NCBI RefSeq assembly: GCF_007860075.1 | Contig: NZ_SJPP01000001.1 | Coordinates: forward strand, 4,499,490 to 4,563,489 | DNA: 64,000 nucleotides | Direction of reading: 5' to 3' | Source of the DNA: Symmachiella macrocystis | Lineage (GTDB): Bacteria > Planctomycetota > Planctomycetia > Planctomycetales > Planctomycetaceae | Shown here: in pieces, positions 25,561-34,629 of the stretch | Numbering within the stretch: the stretch's first letter is position 1 | Layout of the letters: every line of letters begins with the position of its first letter | Program-made: the position numbers and the translations under genes | The notes under the pieces: model-generated | Seen by the model: the letters and a program-made list of their open reading frames with translations, nothing else | Database searches by the model: none | Told to the model about the DNA's origin: nothing

Positions 25561-27026
25561 CGGCCGGTGTACCCTATTCGTCGGAATCCTCGCTCAAGCA
25601 GCGGAAATAAAAATCGACGCAGCAAGCACAGACACCCCACCAGCAACAACGGCGCCAATACCGTCACCGCCAACATGGCTGAAAGTCCGCCCGCTTGGCC
25701 ATAGTGCATAAAATTGTATATCCGCATCGGCGCCGGGTCCAATCCAGAGGGACGTAACAACGATGACAAGGTCGGATCCAAGTAGGCCCACCAACACAAA
25801 AGAACAATCGCCCAATAATGCCCTTGGTAGCGGAGTCGCCATATCAATTGCCGTGCGCGGTGCCGCTGTTGAGGCGAACCATCACGCAACAGCAACGCGG
25901 TAAGATGCACCGGTTCACCGCGCCGCACTGCTGCTAACAGAATCTGGAGCAACATGGCCCGCGGCATTAGCCACAGTACCAATGCGCTCCACCACGGCAA
26001 CGGCGTGTCATACCATCCGCCAAGCGCCGGAGTCTGAAACAGCGCCAACATCGCCAAGCCGAGCGTCAATCCGCCGAATAATCCCGGCAAGCCCACAAGG
26101 ACCGCCAACGGCAATCGCCACTGCTGCCCGCGCTGTTTCGTCGTTGCCGGTAACAAGGCCGCAGCTAGTGCATAGGTTGGCAGCGCCGCGGCAAGCATCA
26201 TCCCCAACCCGATTGCAATCTCATAAAACAGACGTGGATTCCGCCACAAGACCACCAAGCCGCTTCCCAGACCGCGACACAGAATTGCCATCGGAATCAG
26301 CCACAACAACACACAGCCAACAATCGCGAGGCCCCATGTGATGCCAGCAATTGCCGTTGATGTCCCACCACCGCTATCGCGCTGCCCGGCCGTTTTTCTG
26401 CTCATCAGCACCAACGGAATCATTGCTGCAATCAACGCGGCTTGAATTCCGGTCGGCAACAGATCATAGCGCAGTGCATCTGGCAGAGGCAGGCCTTGTG
26501 CTTGCTGGTCAAATAACCACACCGTCCAGGATGTCGCATTCACCAGCGAAACCAGTTCGAATTCCTGAAACGCCAACAAAAACATCAACACCAGCGCCGG
26601 TAGCGCGGCACGGGAGGGTCCCCGCAAATAATAACCGGCGAGTGTCCGCACGCGGGTCGATAACGGGGTGAGCGGCGGGAGAGACAGCCGTCGGCAATAG
26701 AGCGCCTGCGGCGAGATTGGGGGGCGAGGAGTGAACAGGGCAATCACCGTCCCGGCCGGAAGCACTTTGAAGAAGACTAAAACAGCGTAGAACAATTCAT
26801 TCCACACAGGGTGATGAATCAGCGACAACGAGAAATTGTAGTAGCCATAACCAACGAGCATATCGGGGGCAAAAAACGGAGCGAGCACGGCTGTCCATAA
26901 AACCAGCCGTTGCCCCCCGCGTGCTGCACGCAACTGACGGCGAATCGCGAAACAGACTGGAACCGCACAGATCGCGATCAGCAGACTCCGCAAGCAGGTC
27001 CAGCCGCAGGCCTCAGCCAGACTCAC
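25557..27026 (-). CDS. ABC transporter permease, ferric-iron (FbpB-like) type
   Basis: A 489-residue inner-membrane permease with about 12 hydrophobic segments, the size and two-half layout of FbpB/SfuB-type importers. The start is set at GTG 27024-27026, which shares bases with the TGA of the binding-protein gene (GTGA); a longer reading to 27110 adds 28 Gly/Ser-rich residues lying wholly inside the upstream gene. The first half ends near the PPLTPLSTRVRTLAGYYLRGPSRAALPALVLM stretch, typical of the cytoplasmic EAA-type loop region; the second half is at about 230-480. It overlaps the ATPase-NHL gene by ATGA. It should move the ligand delivered by the lipoprotein at 27023-28039. Confidence 0.85.
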   Translation of the reverse strand: MSLAEACGWTCLRSLLIAICAVPVCFAIRRQLRAARGGQRLVLWTAVLAPFFAPDMLVGYGYYNFSLSLIHHPVWNELFYAVLVFFKVLPAGTVIALFTPRPPISPQALYCRRLSLPPLTPLSTRVRTLAGYYLRGPSRAALPALVLMFLLAFQEFELVSLVNATSWTVWLFDQQAQGLPLPDALRYDLLPTGIQAALIAAMIPLVLMSRKTAGQRDSGGGTSTAIAGITWGLAIVGCVLLWLIPMAILCRGLGSGLVVLWRNPRLFYEIAIGLGMMLAAALPTYALAAALLPATTKQRGQQWRLPLAVLVGLPGLFGGLTLGLAMLALFQTPALGGWYDTPLPWWSALVLWLMPRAMLLQILLAAVRRGEPVHLTALLLRDGSPQQRHRARQLIWRLRYQGHYWAIVLLCWWAYLDPTLSSLLRPSGLDPAPMRIYNFMHYGQAGGLSAMLAVTVLAPLLLVGCLCLLRRFLFPLLERGFRRIGYTGR

Positions 27027-28039
27027 GGCGCGTACTCCGCTTTGAGCCAAGCCAAACATTGAGCCCGCGCTTCGGCCAGCCCGGCCAAGGGATATCCCGG
27101 CGCCGCCCACTCCTTGAGTAGTTTGACCTCAGCGGATAGTTTCGATTCGTCAACCGGTCCCAAAGGAATCTGTCGCGACTTCGAGGCAGCCATTGCTAGT
27201 TCCGTTTCTTCGGAGAGCAGAAAATCCACCAATTGCTGAGCGCGAGCCTTTTGCTGGGTTCCCTTAATGATGGCGACAGAATTGGGGATGCAAATCGTCG
27301 CTTGCTCATCAACGCGCACGGGCAACATCTCGACCGGTTTGCCCTCGTCAGCCGCCACGTAGAAATCGTCGGTGTCGGTCAGTCCCCATTGGCAGACTCC
27401 CTCGGCGACTAGGTTTTTGACTGTCGCATTGCCGGTCGCCTCGCGAATGCCGCGTTCGCGCAGGTCGGCATGCCAGGCTTGCAATTTGTCAGGTCCCCAC
27501 ACATCCCACAAGACGCTGTAGTGCGACAACGTCGTGCCGAACAGCGGCTTGGCAATTGCCGCTTGGGAGAGATCATCGGCCGCCAATGCCTGTTGCAGCG
27601 CCTCTTGTGTCGCCGGCATGGCCTCGGTGTTGATAATATAAACTCGCAGCCTTGCGGCAAAACCGGTCCACTCCCCGTCGGGATCTTTGAAAGCTGTGGG
27701 AATCCGTTCATACCCCGGACCTTGATACGGCTCGAGCACGCCCTCTTGCTTCAATTGAAGCGTACCCAGGACTTGGTTATTCCAAAACACATCGCAACGG
27801 GGCTGGTCTTTTTCGCGAATCAGTTGCTGCACCAACCCCAACGACTTTGTCGCTTCAGTGTCATAGCGGGGGATCACCTCGATGCCGGTTTGTTCGGTGA
27901 ATTTTTTGAGGACCCCATCCGCATACAGCGAATCGTGCGCGCAATATACCACCAGCGGCGGTGGTCCTGAATCCACCGCACAACCCGACAGGCTCAGGCC
28001 CACAACGACGGTTGCAGCCAGCAAACAAAAAGATCGCAT
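27023..28039 (-). CDS. Extracellular solute-binding lipoprotein, ferric-iron ABC type
   Basis: A 338-residue substrate-binding lipoprotein. The signal peptide MRSFCLLAATVVVGLSLSGC ends in lipobox LSGC with Cys20. The mature part opens with LVVYCAHDSLYADGVLKKFTEQTGIEV, the typical start of the FbpA/AfuA-like periplasmic binding family, and continues with CDVFWNNQ, FAARLRVYIIN and LLSEETELAMA. The start ATG 28039 has AAGGACCAGG upstream. It lies 8 nt after the coiled-coil gene and is coupled to the permease by GTGA. Iron is the usual ligand of this family, but relatives bind other anions or thiamine, so specificity is inferred. Confidence 0.9.
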   Translation of the reverse strand: MRSFCLLAATVVVGLSLSGCAVDSGPPPLVVYCAHDSLYADGVLKKFTEQTGIEVIPRYDTEATKSLGLVQQLIREKDQPRCDVFWNNQVLGTLQLKQEGVLEPYQGPGYERIPTAFKDPDGEWTGFAARLRVYIINTEAMPATQEALQQALAADDLSQAAIAKPLFGTTLSHYSVLWDVWGPDKLQAWHADLRERGIREATGNATVKNLVAEGVCQWGLTDTDDFYVAADEGKPVEMLPVRVDEQATICIPNSVAIIKGTQQKARAQQLVDFLLSEETELAMAASKSRQIPLGPVDESKLSAEVKLLKEWAAPGYPLAGLAEARAQCLAWLKAEYAP

Positions 28040-28047
28040 CCTGGTCC

Positions 28048-29652
28048 TTACTGTTCGTCCTCGTTGCCATCTAACGTGTCGAAGTAGCTTTTGATGCCCT
28101 CTAAATACCCGGGAGGAACTTGTTCCTTGACGATCGCTTCGCTGACTCCCTGTTTGACTTTGCGAATGGATTCGCGGTATTCCTGTTTGGCGTCGCCACG
28201 GTCGCTCAGCCCTTTGTCCTTGAGGGTCAGCAACACTTTACCGGGACGGATTTCCGCTTTGGATTTTTCGTTGACGAATTTCGACTTTAACTCATCATTC
28301 TCATCGACCTCGCCTCCCTTGCCAAATCCTTCGCCGCCGGTCCCTTCTCCTTCTCCCTGGCCCATTTGGGCCATCAATTGTTCGTAATACTCTTGATAGT
28401 CCTCCAGTGATTCGAGATCTTCCATCCCCTCGCCGTCGAGTTCTCCTTGGACGTTCAGTTTTTTCGCCGCCTGAATCGCCGCCAGCGCTTTTTCCAATTC
28501 CTGCAGGTCTTTGGCGGACTGCGCGACTTCCTTCAATTCCATTTTGACCAGTGCCATCGACTCGGTGAGTGCCTCCAAAGCCTCGGTTGACAAGCCATCG
28601 CGTTTCGATGCATCCAATTCTTTCAGCGCCCGCTTGACGGCGGCAGCGAGTGGCTTGGAGTCGAGTTTGTTCGATGCCAACTCTTCTAGGTCACGAAGCC
28701 GTTGCTTAATTTTTTCCCGCAACTCCGCTTTTTTCACCGGGTCGGTCGTCTTGGCCAGTTTTTGCAATTCCGATTTGATCGCGTCGATCTCTTTTTGCAA
28801 GCTTTCGGTGGAGCCTTCTTGTAGTTCTCGGCTCCATTTCATCATTTTGGCCTTGCTCATGCCGCCGAATTGTTGATTCGAATTCGACGACTTGCTGAAC
28901 AATTCCTTGAGCTTTTCGTTGTTGAGTTTCCGCCATTTCTCGCCGAGAAATTTTTGCTGCTGGCCCAGCATTTTCGAGTTGCTTTGCCGCTCACCGCGTT
29001 TGGTTTTTTTGAAATCGTTTTTTAATTTCTCAACCGCCTTGGCGACCTCGTCGGACTCCTCGCTCATCCCATCGCTTTTCTTCTTCAGTTGCGCAGTCCG
29101 CAGTTTCGTGGCTTTACGCCCTTTTTCCAGATCTTGCTCGCGTTTTTCCTCGGCCTGCGCCATTTGCACGTCGCCAAACGGATCGAACTGCGGGAAGGCA
29201 CGTGTCGCGACGAACAACACAACCAGCGCCAACACCACATGGGCCAGACGTCGATGCCAATGAAAGGGGACGACCACGTCGGGTTTGATTTTCGTTGCCC
29301 GCTGTTCGGCGTCGCGCGTGACGAGCGGCCCATAGTCGCCCGGAGACTGTGCTAATAACGACGCCGTTAAATAGAGATCTTTAGTGTCGGTTGTTTGATC
29401 GACCAGCCGTGCTAATTCCGGATCCGTCGGACGTCGCAGCGATAAGCAGCCCCACAAGATGGCTCCGGCGGGAATCACCAATAGCGTGAGCGGCTCGAAA
29501 CGATCGGGAATTTTGCCTGACAGACGACTGAACAACAAGACAGCCGCGTAAAGACCGGCCAGCACAAGAAACGACCGATAGAAACTGCGTCCAAACAACG
29601 CAGCCCGCCGTCGGTATCCCACCCGCTTGAGCATTTTTGCTGTTTCAGTCAT
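28048..29652 (-). CDS. DUF4175-like membrane protein with long coiled coil
   Basis: A 534-residue protein, start ATG 29650-29652 chosen for the AAGGAA eight bases upstream. Two membrane segments near the N-terminus (about 27-43 and 54-70) are followed by a conserved-looking stretch (LRRPTDPELARLVDQTTDTKDLYLTASLL) and a third hydrophobic segment (about 135-152). Residues 165-420 are highly charged heptad-like helices, then a Gly/Glu-rich hinge (GQGEGEGTGGEGFGKGG) and a compact C-terminal region. This resembles DUF4175 proteins and other partners found with MoxR/VWA clusters; that assignment is tentative. It lies 78 nt after the EF-hand gene and 8 nt before the binding lipoprotein. Confidence 0.8.
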   Translation of the reverse strand: MTETAKMLKRVGYRRRAALFGRSFYRSFLVLAGLYAAVLLFSRLSGKIPDRFEPLTLLVIPAGAILWGCLSLRRPTDPELARLVDQTTDTKDLYLTASLLAQSPGDYGPLVTRDAEQRATKIKPDVVVPFHWHRRLAHVVLALVVLFVATRAFPQFDPFGDVQMAQAEEKREQDLEKGRKATKLRTAQLKKKSDGMSEESDEVAKAVEKLKNDFKKTKRGERQSNSKMLGQQQKFLGEKWRKLNNEKLKELFSKSSNSNQQFGGMSKAKMMKWSRELQEGSTESLQKEIDAIKSELQKLAKTTDPVKKAELREKIKQRLRDLEELASNKLDSKPLAAAVKRALKELDASKRDGLSTEALEALTESMALVKMELKEVAQSAKDLQELEKALAAIQAAKKLNVQGELDGEGMEDLESLEDYQEYYEQLMAQMGQGEGEGTGGEGFGKGGEVDENDELKSKFVNEKSKAEIRPGKVLLTLKDKGLSDRGDAKQEYRESIRKVKQGVSEAIVKEQVPPGYLEGIKSYFDTLDGNEDEQ

Positions 29653-29730
29653 GTCTTGATTCCTTTTAACCACTTCACAAACGCGAGATTGATTCGCTGC
29701 TTCGCATTATGCATGATACTCGCCGATTTG

Positions 29731-31374
29731 TCATGGCGACGTTTTATCGATCGCTTTCGCTTCCTCGACGTCAATCAAACCATCGCTGTTGCTATCGATC
29801 GACTGAAATGCCGTCGGCGGTCCCAGAAATTCGCGGATTGAAATATCACCGTCGCGATTGCGGTCCATTTTTTGAAACCAAACCGGCGCATCCCTGTTCG
29901 CGTCGGGCCGACGCGCCTCCATGTTTTCGGGCTGTGCGGCCATGCTTCCACTGGGAAATAATAATGATTGTCCGAGGGAAAATGTGAGCTTGTACTTGCT
30001 GGGAATCTCTGTCAAAACCAATCGCCCATCCTGGTTAATGTCCCATTCTTCGAGGTGCGACATCGCTTCGCGAAATTCGCGGGGACTCAACCGGCGGTCA
30101 GTATTTACGTCCAAAATGTCAAACAGGCTCTTTCCGTCCATAGCGACCGACAGGCTGATCTGGTTACGGGCCAATGACATCCGCTGATCGACATAGCGGG
30201 TGACTTCTTTGACCATGACCATCCCATCCCCATCACGGTCCACGGCGGCAAAATTCGCTCCGGTCAGTTCCAGTCCAGTGAACTCGCTTTCATCCAAATA
30301 CCCGTTTTTGTCCCTGTCGGATTGCAAGAATCGCAGGCGGAACAATTTGGATTCATCACGCACGGTCACGCCGCTGCGTTCGGAATCGATCAGGATTTCC
30401 GTGCCCGGAATAAACAACGTCAGCCGTCCATTGCGGCCCGGTTGGAATTCCACGCCGGCCGACTTCGATAAAGGCGAGACCGTGGTCCGTTTCCGGCGAG
30501 AGTCGAGTTCGGCCAACAACTCAATTTGCGGCGTTGGGTCCTGCACGAGCGCGGTGATTTCCGCCAATTTCAAACCCCCGTCCCCGTCAGTATCCAACTT
30601 CGCAAACGTGGCGGCATCGACGCCCAATTCCTCGCGGCTCAATTGTCGCCGGTCACCGTGACTGGCGGATGGCTTTCCGTAGACCTTCAGCACTTTCAAA
30701 GCCACGTCACTTTGCCAGCGACTATTGTCCAATGCGATCAACGTCGTTCCTACGCTGGCCGTGTCGGCGTTGACGGGAGGGAGCAATGCGGCGAATTCCA
30801 GTTTGCTGAGCGTTTCGTCGTCGTCGATATCGTACTTGGCAAGGTTGATCCGTGTATTGAGAATCTCCTCCGCCGTCACCACACCGTCGCTGCCCGCATC
30901 CAATTGGTTGAACAGTTCAGCATCCAGTTTCCGGCTGCCGGGAGGACGTTTGATCTCTAGTGGTTCTCCCACGTTTTGTCGGACAAAATGCCGCAACTCG
31001 TCCGGAGAGATTTGGCTATTACCGTCGCGGTCAAGCTCCGCAATCGTAATCGGCGTCGAACGTGACGCGTCGCGAAAACGATTGCGGGGCGGTATCTGTT
31101 TCGCTTCCTCTTCGCTGAGTGAACCGTTTTCGTCGGCGTCTAACGTGGCGAACAATCGCTCGGCCAAAACGTCGGGTTGTTCTCGAAATCCACGTCCATC
31201 GACTTGAATGTGCATTCGGATGAACAACGGACGTTCGGGCGCCATAAACAAGAAATCACGCACGTCCGACAACTCCGCTCCGCGCGGTTCGCCGCCGCGT
31301 GCATCATTGCTGCGCACAACGTTAGCGCAGCATAGCAACGCAACCGTCAATAGGACTGTTGCGGCGCGCTTCAT
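29731..31374 (-). CDS. Exported protein with about eleven EF-hand calcium-binding loops
   Basis: A 547-residue secreted protein. ATG 31372-31374 overlaps the TGA of the DUF1501 gene (ATGA) and begins a clear signal peptide (MKRAATVLLTVALLCCANVVRS); an upstream reading to 31599 is rejected. Eleven DxDxDG-type loops can be read: DADENGSLSEEE, DRDGNSQISPDE, DAGSDGVVTAEE, DIDDDETLSKLE, DTDGDGGLKLAE, DRDKNGYLDESE, DRDGDGMVMVKE, DVNTDRRLSPRE, DINQDGRLVLTE, DRNRDGDISIRE and DSNSDGLIDVEE. Most keep the acidic residues at positions 1, 3, 5 and 12; those with Arg or Glu at position 6 may bind weakly. It is likely a periplasmic or surface calcium-binding protein coupled to DUF1501/DUF1549 genes. Confidence 0.9.
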   Translation of the reverse strand: MKRAATVLLTVALLCCANVVRSNDARGGEPRGAELSDVRDFLFMAPERPLFIRMHIQVDGRGFREQPDVLAERLFATLDADENGSLSEEEAKQIPPRNRFRDASRSTPITIAELDRDGNSQISPDELRHFVRQNVGEPLEIKRPPGSRKLDAELFNQLDAGSDGVVTAEEILNTRINLAKYDIDDDETLSKLEFAALLPPVNADTASVGTTLIALDNSRWQSDVALKVLKVYGKPSASHGDRRQLSREELGVDAATFAKLDTDGDGGLKLAEITALVQDPTPQIELLAELDSRRKRTTVSPLSKSAGVEFQPGRNGRLTLFIPGTEILIDSERSGVTVRDESKLFRLRFLQSDRDKNGYLDESEFTGLELTGANFAAVDRDGDGMVMVKEVTRYVDQRMSLARNQISLSVAMDGKSLFDILDVNTDRRLSPREFREAMSHLEEWDINQDGRLVLTEIPSKYKLTFSLGQSLLFPSGSMAAQPENMEARRPDANRDAPVWFQKMDRNRDGDISIREFLGPPTAFQSIDSNSDGLIDVEEAKAIDKTSP

Positions 31375-32699
31375 GCCAACACCTCCTGAATCGGCTTCGC
31401 TTCGGGATCGACTATACGCACCGGGCGGCCGACGTTGGACATATTTTGTTTCTGCGGATCGACTCCCAATGCCTCGCAAATTGTTGCTAAAAGGTCGGGA
31501 GTCGTGACCGGTTTTTCGGCGACCTGCATCCCATCCTCGCCCGTCTTGCCGTAAACCTGTCCCCCTTTGATCCCACCGCCGGCCAACACCGTCGACCACG
31601 CTGCCGGGAAATGATCGCGACCGGCATTGGGATTGATCACCGGTGTGCGACCGAACTCGCCCATCCAGACAATCAATGTCGAATCCAATAGGCCCCGCTG
31701 TTTCAAATCGGTCATCAGTGTGGCCCAGGCGGCATCCAGCACCTCGCTGAGGTCCTTAACGGTTTCGAAATTGTTTTGATGCGAATCCCAACCGAGAGCG
31801 GCGTTCCCCGCGGCACTACTGAGCGACACCTCGACGAACGGCACACCCCGCTGCACCAATCGCCGCGCCAACAGACAGCCTTGGCCGAAGTGGTTGCGGC
31901 CGTATTGGTCGCGTGTTTCGTCTGATTCTTCGGACAGATCAAAGGCGGCGGCGCCACCGGCTTGCATCATCCGTACTGCTTGATCGTAGGCAGCTTTATG
32001 GCTGTTGACGGCCACACCGGGGCGTTGAGCGCGAAAGCCGCTTTCGATTTCCTCCAACAGTTGCAATCGCGCACCGGCTTGCGCCGTGTTCACCGCATCG
32101 GAGAGTTTCAAGTTCTCGACTTGTAAGGAATTCTCGTCATCATCATTCTGGCCCGGCTGCGCGGAGCCCACGACCAGCGGAGCGAATTGCGGGCCCAGAT
32201 ATCCCGGCCCAAAAGCGGCGGGACTGAGAAACCGATACGGAGCCACGCTGATAAAGTTCGGCAAATCGGATTCCGTTTGCGCGAGTTCCTTAGAAAACAA
32301 CGATCCCATCGTCGGGTGACGAAGCGGCCCTTGCGGCAAATAACCGGTCCGCATCAAATAGGTCGCTCGCCCATGATCTCCCTCTTTGGTGCTCATGGAA
32401 CGCACGATCGCGCACTCGTCCATTTGTTTCGCTAATTGCGGTAGGTGTTCGCTGATGCGGATACCCGGCACGGACGTTTCGATCTCGCTAAATTCGCCGC
32501 CGTTTTTGTGCTCCGGCTTGAGGTCGAAGGTATCCATCTGGCTCGGCCCGCCCGGCATCCACAACAGGATGCAGGAACGTTTCCGTTCGACGGCCGCAGC
32601 CGTGTCAGCTGCCAGTAACGGCATCCACCGCGACATCGAAGCCCCCATCAGTCCGCCGGCCGTCATGCTCATCCAATCGCGTCGTGTGGCTTTCAACAT
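31371..32699 (-). CDS. DUF1501 domain protein, Tat-exported
   Basis: A 442-residue DUF1501 protein, a planctomycete-rich family of the alkaline-phosphatase/sulfatase-like superfamily. The leader MLKATRRDWMSMTAGGLMGAS has a twin-arginine pair at 6-7. Family landmarks include LWMPGGPSQMDTFDLKPEHKNGGEF (about 46-70), SMSTKEGDHGRATYLMRTGY, DSHQNNFETVKDL and VWMGEFGRTPVINPNAGRDHFP, with the conserved Asp/His/Glu likely for metal binding. It lies 22 nt after the DUF1549 gene, a standard pairing, and overlaps the EF-hand gene by ATGA. The biochemical activity is not established. Confidence 0.93.
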   Translation of the reverse strand: MLKATRRDWMSMTAGGLMGASMSRWMPLLAADTAAAVERKRSCILLWMPGGPSQMDTFDLKPEHKNGGEFSEIETSVPGIRISEHLPQLAKQMDECAIVRSMSTKEGDHGRATYLMRTGYLPQGPLRHPTMGSLFSKELAQTESDLPNFISVAPYRFLSPAAFGPGYLGPQFAPLVVGSAQPGQNDDDENSLQVENLKLSDAVNTAQAGARLQLLEEIESGFRAQRPGVAVNSHKAAYDQAVRMMQAGGAAAFDLSEESDETRDQYGRNHFGQGCLLARRLVQRGVPFVEVSLSSAAGNAALGWDSHQNNFETVKDLSEVLDAAWATLMTDLKQRGLLDSTLIVWMGEFGRTPVINPNAGRDHFPAAWSTVLAGGGIKGGQVYGKTGEDGMQVAEKPVTTPDLLATICEALGVDPQKQNMSNVGRPVRIVDPEAKPIQEVLA

Positions 32700-32721
32700 G
32701 GCCTGAAACTCCCAATCGCGA

Positions 32722-34257
32722 TTAATGGTTCAAAATGAATTCGCTACTGTTGAGCAATGCCCAAAACACGTCTCCCAATGCCGTCTTGGGATCATCCGCC
32801 GAGCCGCCTGAATCGACGTACGCGACCATTTTCTCAAGTTCCGGTCCCGAGGGATAACGGGACAACGCTGCCAAAAACAACGTGCGAATTCGCTCTGGTG
32901 TGTCCAAAAACGGCGACTCGGCGACCGCCGTCAACGTCGTGCTTTGCTCAACGTCCGTGGCAGTCTCGACGAATTCGCCGTTCATCAAAGCCAGCGCTTG
33001 CAGGATGGTCGTCTCCGCATCGACCGGTCCACCCGCTTCGTTGCCGAACAGTTGCCGAAATTTCGCCCGTTCCGAACTGTCGTTGATATTCAACGGGTTG
33101 CGATCAGCGTTGGATTCAAAAAATCCGGTCGCTTCGGCCAAACTGTCAAACAATTGCTCGGTGGTCAAACCTTGAATCGCCATTTTCGCATACAACCGCG
33201 GATCGGACTGGCTATCATCGGTTTGCCGACTGGTCAGTTGATACGCCCGACTGGCCACCATGCTCCGCAGCAAAAATTTGATGTCGAAGTCGTGTGCGGC
33301 AAATTCTTCAGCTAATTCGTCCAACAACTCGGGATGACTAGGCGGATTGTTCTCATCGAAATCATCGACCGGGTCGACCAGCCCCGTACCGAATAAGTGG
33401 TACCACATTCGATTCACTGCCGCACGTGCGAAATAAGGATTCTCGCGGCTCGTCAGCCAGTCGCCGAAGGCGTCGCGATAATTGGAAGCACCCGGTATGG
33501 GAACGGCCTTCTCCCCACTGAGGTACGTGGCTTCGACGATCTGTTTCGTCTCGGGAATCATTGTTTTTCCACTGCCCGGCCCGTCGAAGAAGGCGGCAAA
33601 TTGCCAAAAGTCCTTTTGCTGCCACTTTGCAAATGGATGATCGTGACATTGGGCACATTCCAATCGCACGCCCAAAAACAGCCGCGACACTCCGGCGGCG
33701 ATGACTTCCGGCTTGTCTTGTTTGGATTGAAAGTACGCGGCGGGACTCGACTCAACCGGCATTCCGGGGGTGAAATTCAGACGCGGCTGAGTATCGGTGG
33801 CAGTCAGCAATTCACGGACCATCACATCGTACCGCACGTCGTTGGTGAGTTGTTTGCGCAACCAAGCCTCGAAGGCGGGAATGCCACCGGCGAATTGGGG
33901 ATCCGCTTCGGCATCAGGAATCATCAACGACCGCCAGACGCTGGTGAAGTTGACGATGAACGCAGGGCTTTCCAATAATTCGTCAACCAGTTCGCGACGT
34001 TTATTGGAGGACGGATTGTCCAGAAAGGCACGCACTTCCGACACACGGGGGATTTTGCCCGTCAAATGCAAATAGACGCGGCGCAAAAACTCCGCATCAT
34101 CCGTCTCGGGTGCGGGAACGACATGGCCCGCTTCCCAGCCAGCCGAGATTCTCTGATCGATGGTGGCCGCCAAATCAGCCACATCATCGGCGCGGAGTTG
34201 CCCTGCTCCGGCTGTCACGCCGGTCAGCACAAGCACCAAGACCATCAAGCGCTTCAT
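32722..34257 (-). CDS. DUF1549/DUF1553 exported protein without cytochrome domain
   Basis: A 511-residue exported protein (signal peptide MKRLMVLVLVLTGVTAGAGQLRA). The N-terminal DUF1549 region has DDAEFLRRVYLHLTGKIPRVSEVRAFL, and LECAQCHDHPFAKWQQKDFWQFAAFF carries a CxxCH that could attach haem. DUF1553 follows: NPYFARAAVNRMWYHLFGTGLVDPVDDFDENNPPSHPELLDELAEEF and YQLTSRQ. Unlike the 817-aa protein at 51630 it lacks the N-terminal planctomycete cytochrome (PSCyt1) segment. It is the first gene of the 32-kb minus-strand run; GAGG precedes the ATG. Confidence 0.92.
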   Translation of the reverse strand: MKRLMVLVLVLTGVTAGAGQLRADDVADLAATIDQRISAGWEAGHVVPAPETDDAEFLRRVYLHLTGKIPRVSEVRAFLDNPSSNKRRELVDELLESPAFIVNFTSVWRSLMIPDAEADPQFAGGIPAFEAWLRKQLTNDVRYDVMVRELLTATDTQPRLNFTPGMPVESSPAAYFQSKQDKPEVIAAGVSRLFLGVRLECAQCHDHPFAKWQQKDFWQFAAFFDGPGSGKTMIPETKQIVEATYLSGEKAVPIPGASNYRDAFGDWLTSRENPYFARAAVNRMWYHLFGTGLVDPVDDFDENNPPSHPELLDELAEEFAAHDFDIKFLLRSMVASRAYQLTSRQTDDSQSDPRLYAKMAIQGLTTEQLFDSLAEATGFFESNADRNPLNINDSSERAKFRQLFGNEAGGPVDAETTILQALALMNGEFVETATDVEQSTTLTAVAESPFLDTPERIRTLFLAALSRYPSGPELEKMVAYVDSGGSADDPKTALGDVFWALLNSSEFILNH

Positions 34258-34629
34258 TGTTCGCCCCCTCGATAGCGAACTGTTTTAATTTGCAGACCTC
34301 CACGGGGCGTCATACACAGGTGCACGCTCTTCTGCGAATGCCAACGTGCATGCCGCCGCGTTTAAGATGCCCGCAGCAGCCAATTTTGTGCAAAAATCTC
34401 AGCAGGAATACCCAAAACAGTTGAGACAACACGGTATTCGCCGGAAACCATGCATTATTATCCTCCCGCAGCGTCGACATTACAAGCGGAGTCAACAAAA
34501 CTGCAGGGAAACAGGCGTGAGGCGACAGGCACGAGGAAACTACACCACCCACCGCTCCGATACTACGAACCGCGGCCCTCCTCAACTTTCTGGCCACCGG
34601 CCACTGACCACCGGCCACTCTTTCCCCCC
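34258..34629. other. Intergenic region with CCACCGGCCACT direct repeat
   Basis: This 372-nt region lies between the HTTM gene end (34630) and the DUF1549 gene start (34257), both minus strand, so it should contain the promoter for the long downstream run. A perfect 12-bp direct repeat, CCACCGGCCACT, occurs at 34594-34605 and 34608-34619, just past the HTTM stop codon. No gene is supported. Confidence 0.5.

Noticed and set aside
31375-31599. 75-residue extension of the EF-hand protein
   Set aside because: Lies inside the DUF1501 gene and would bury the signal peptide; the ATGA overlap fixes the start at 31374.
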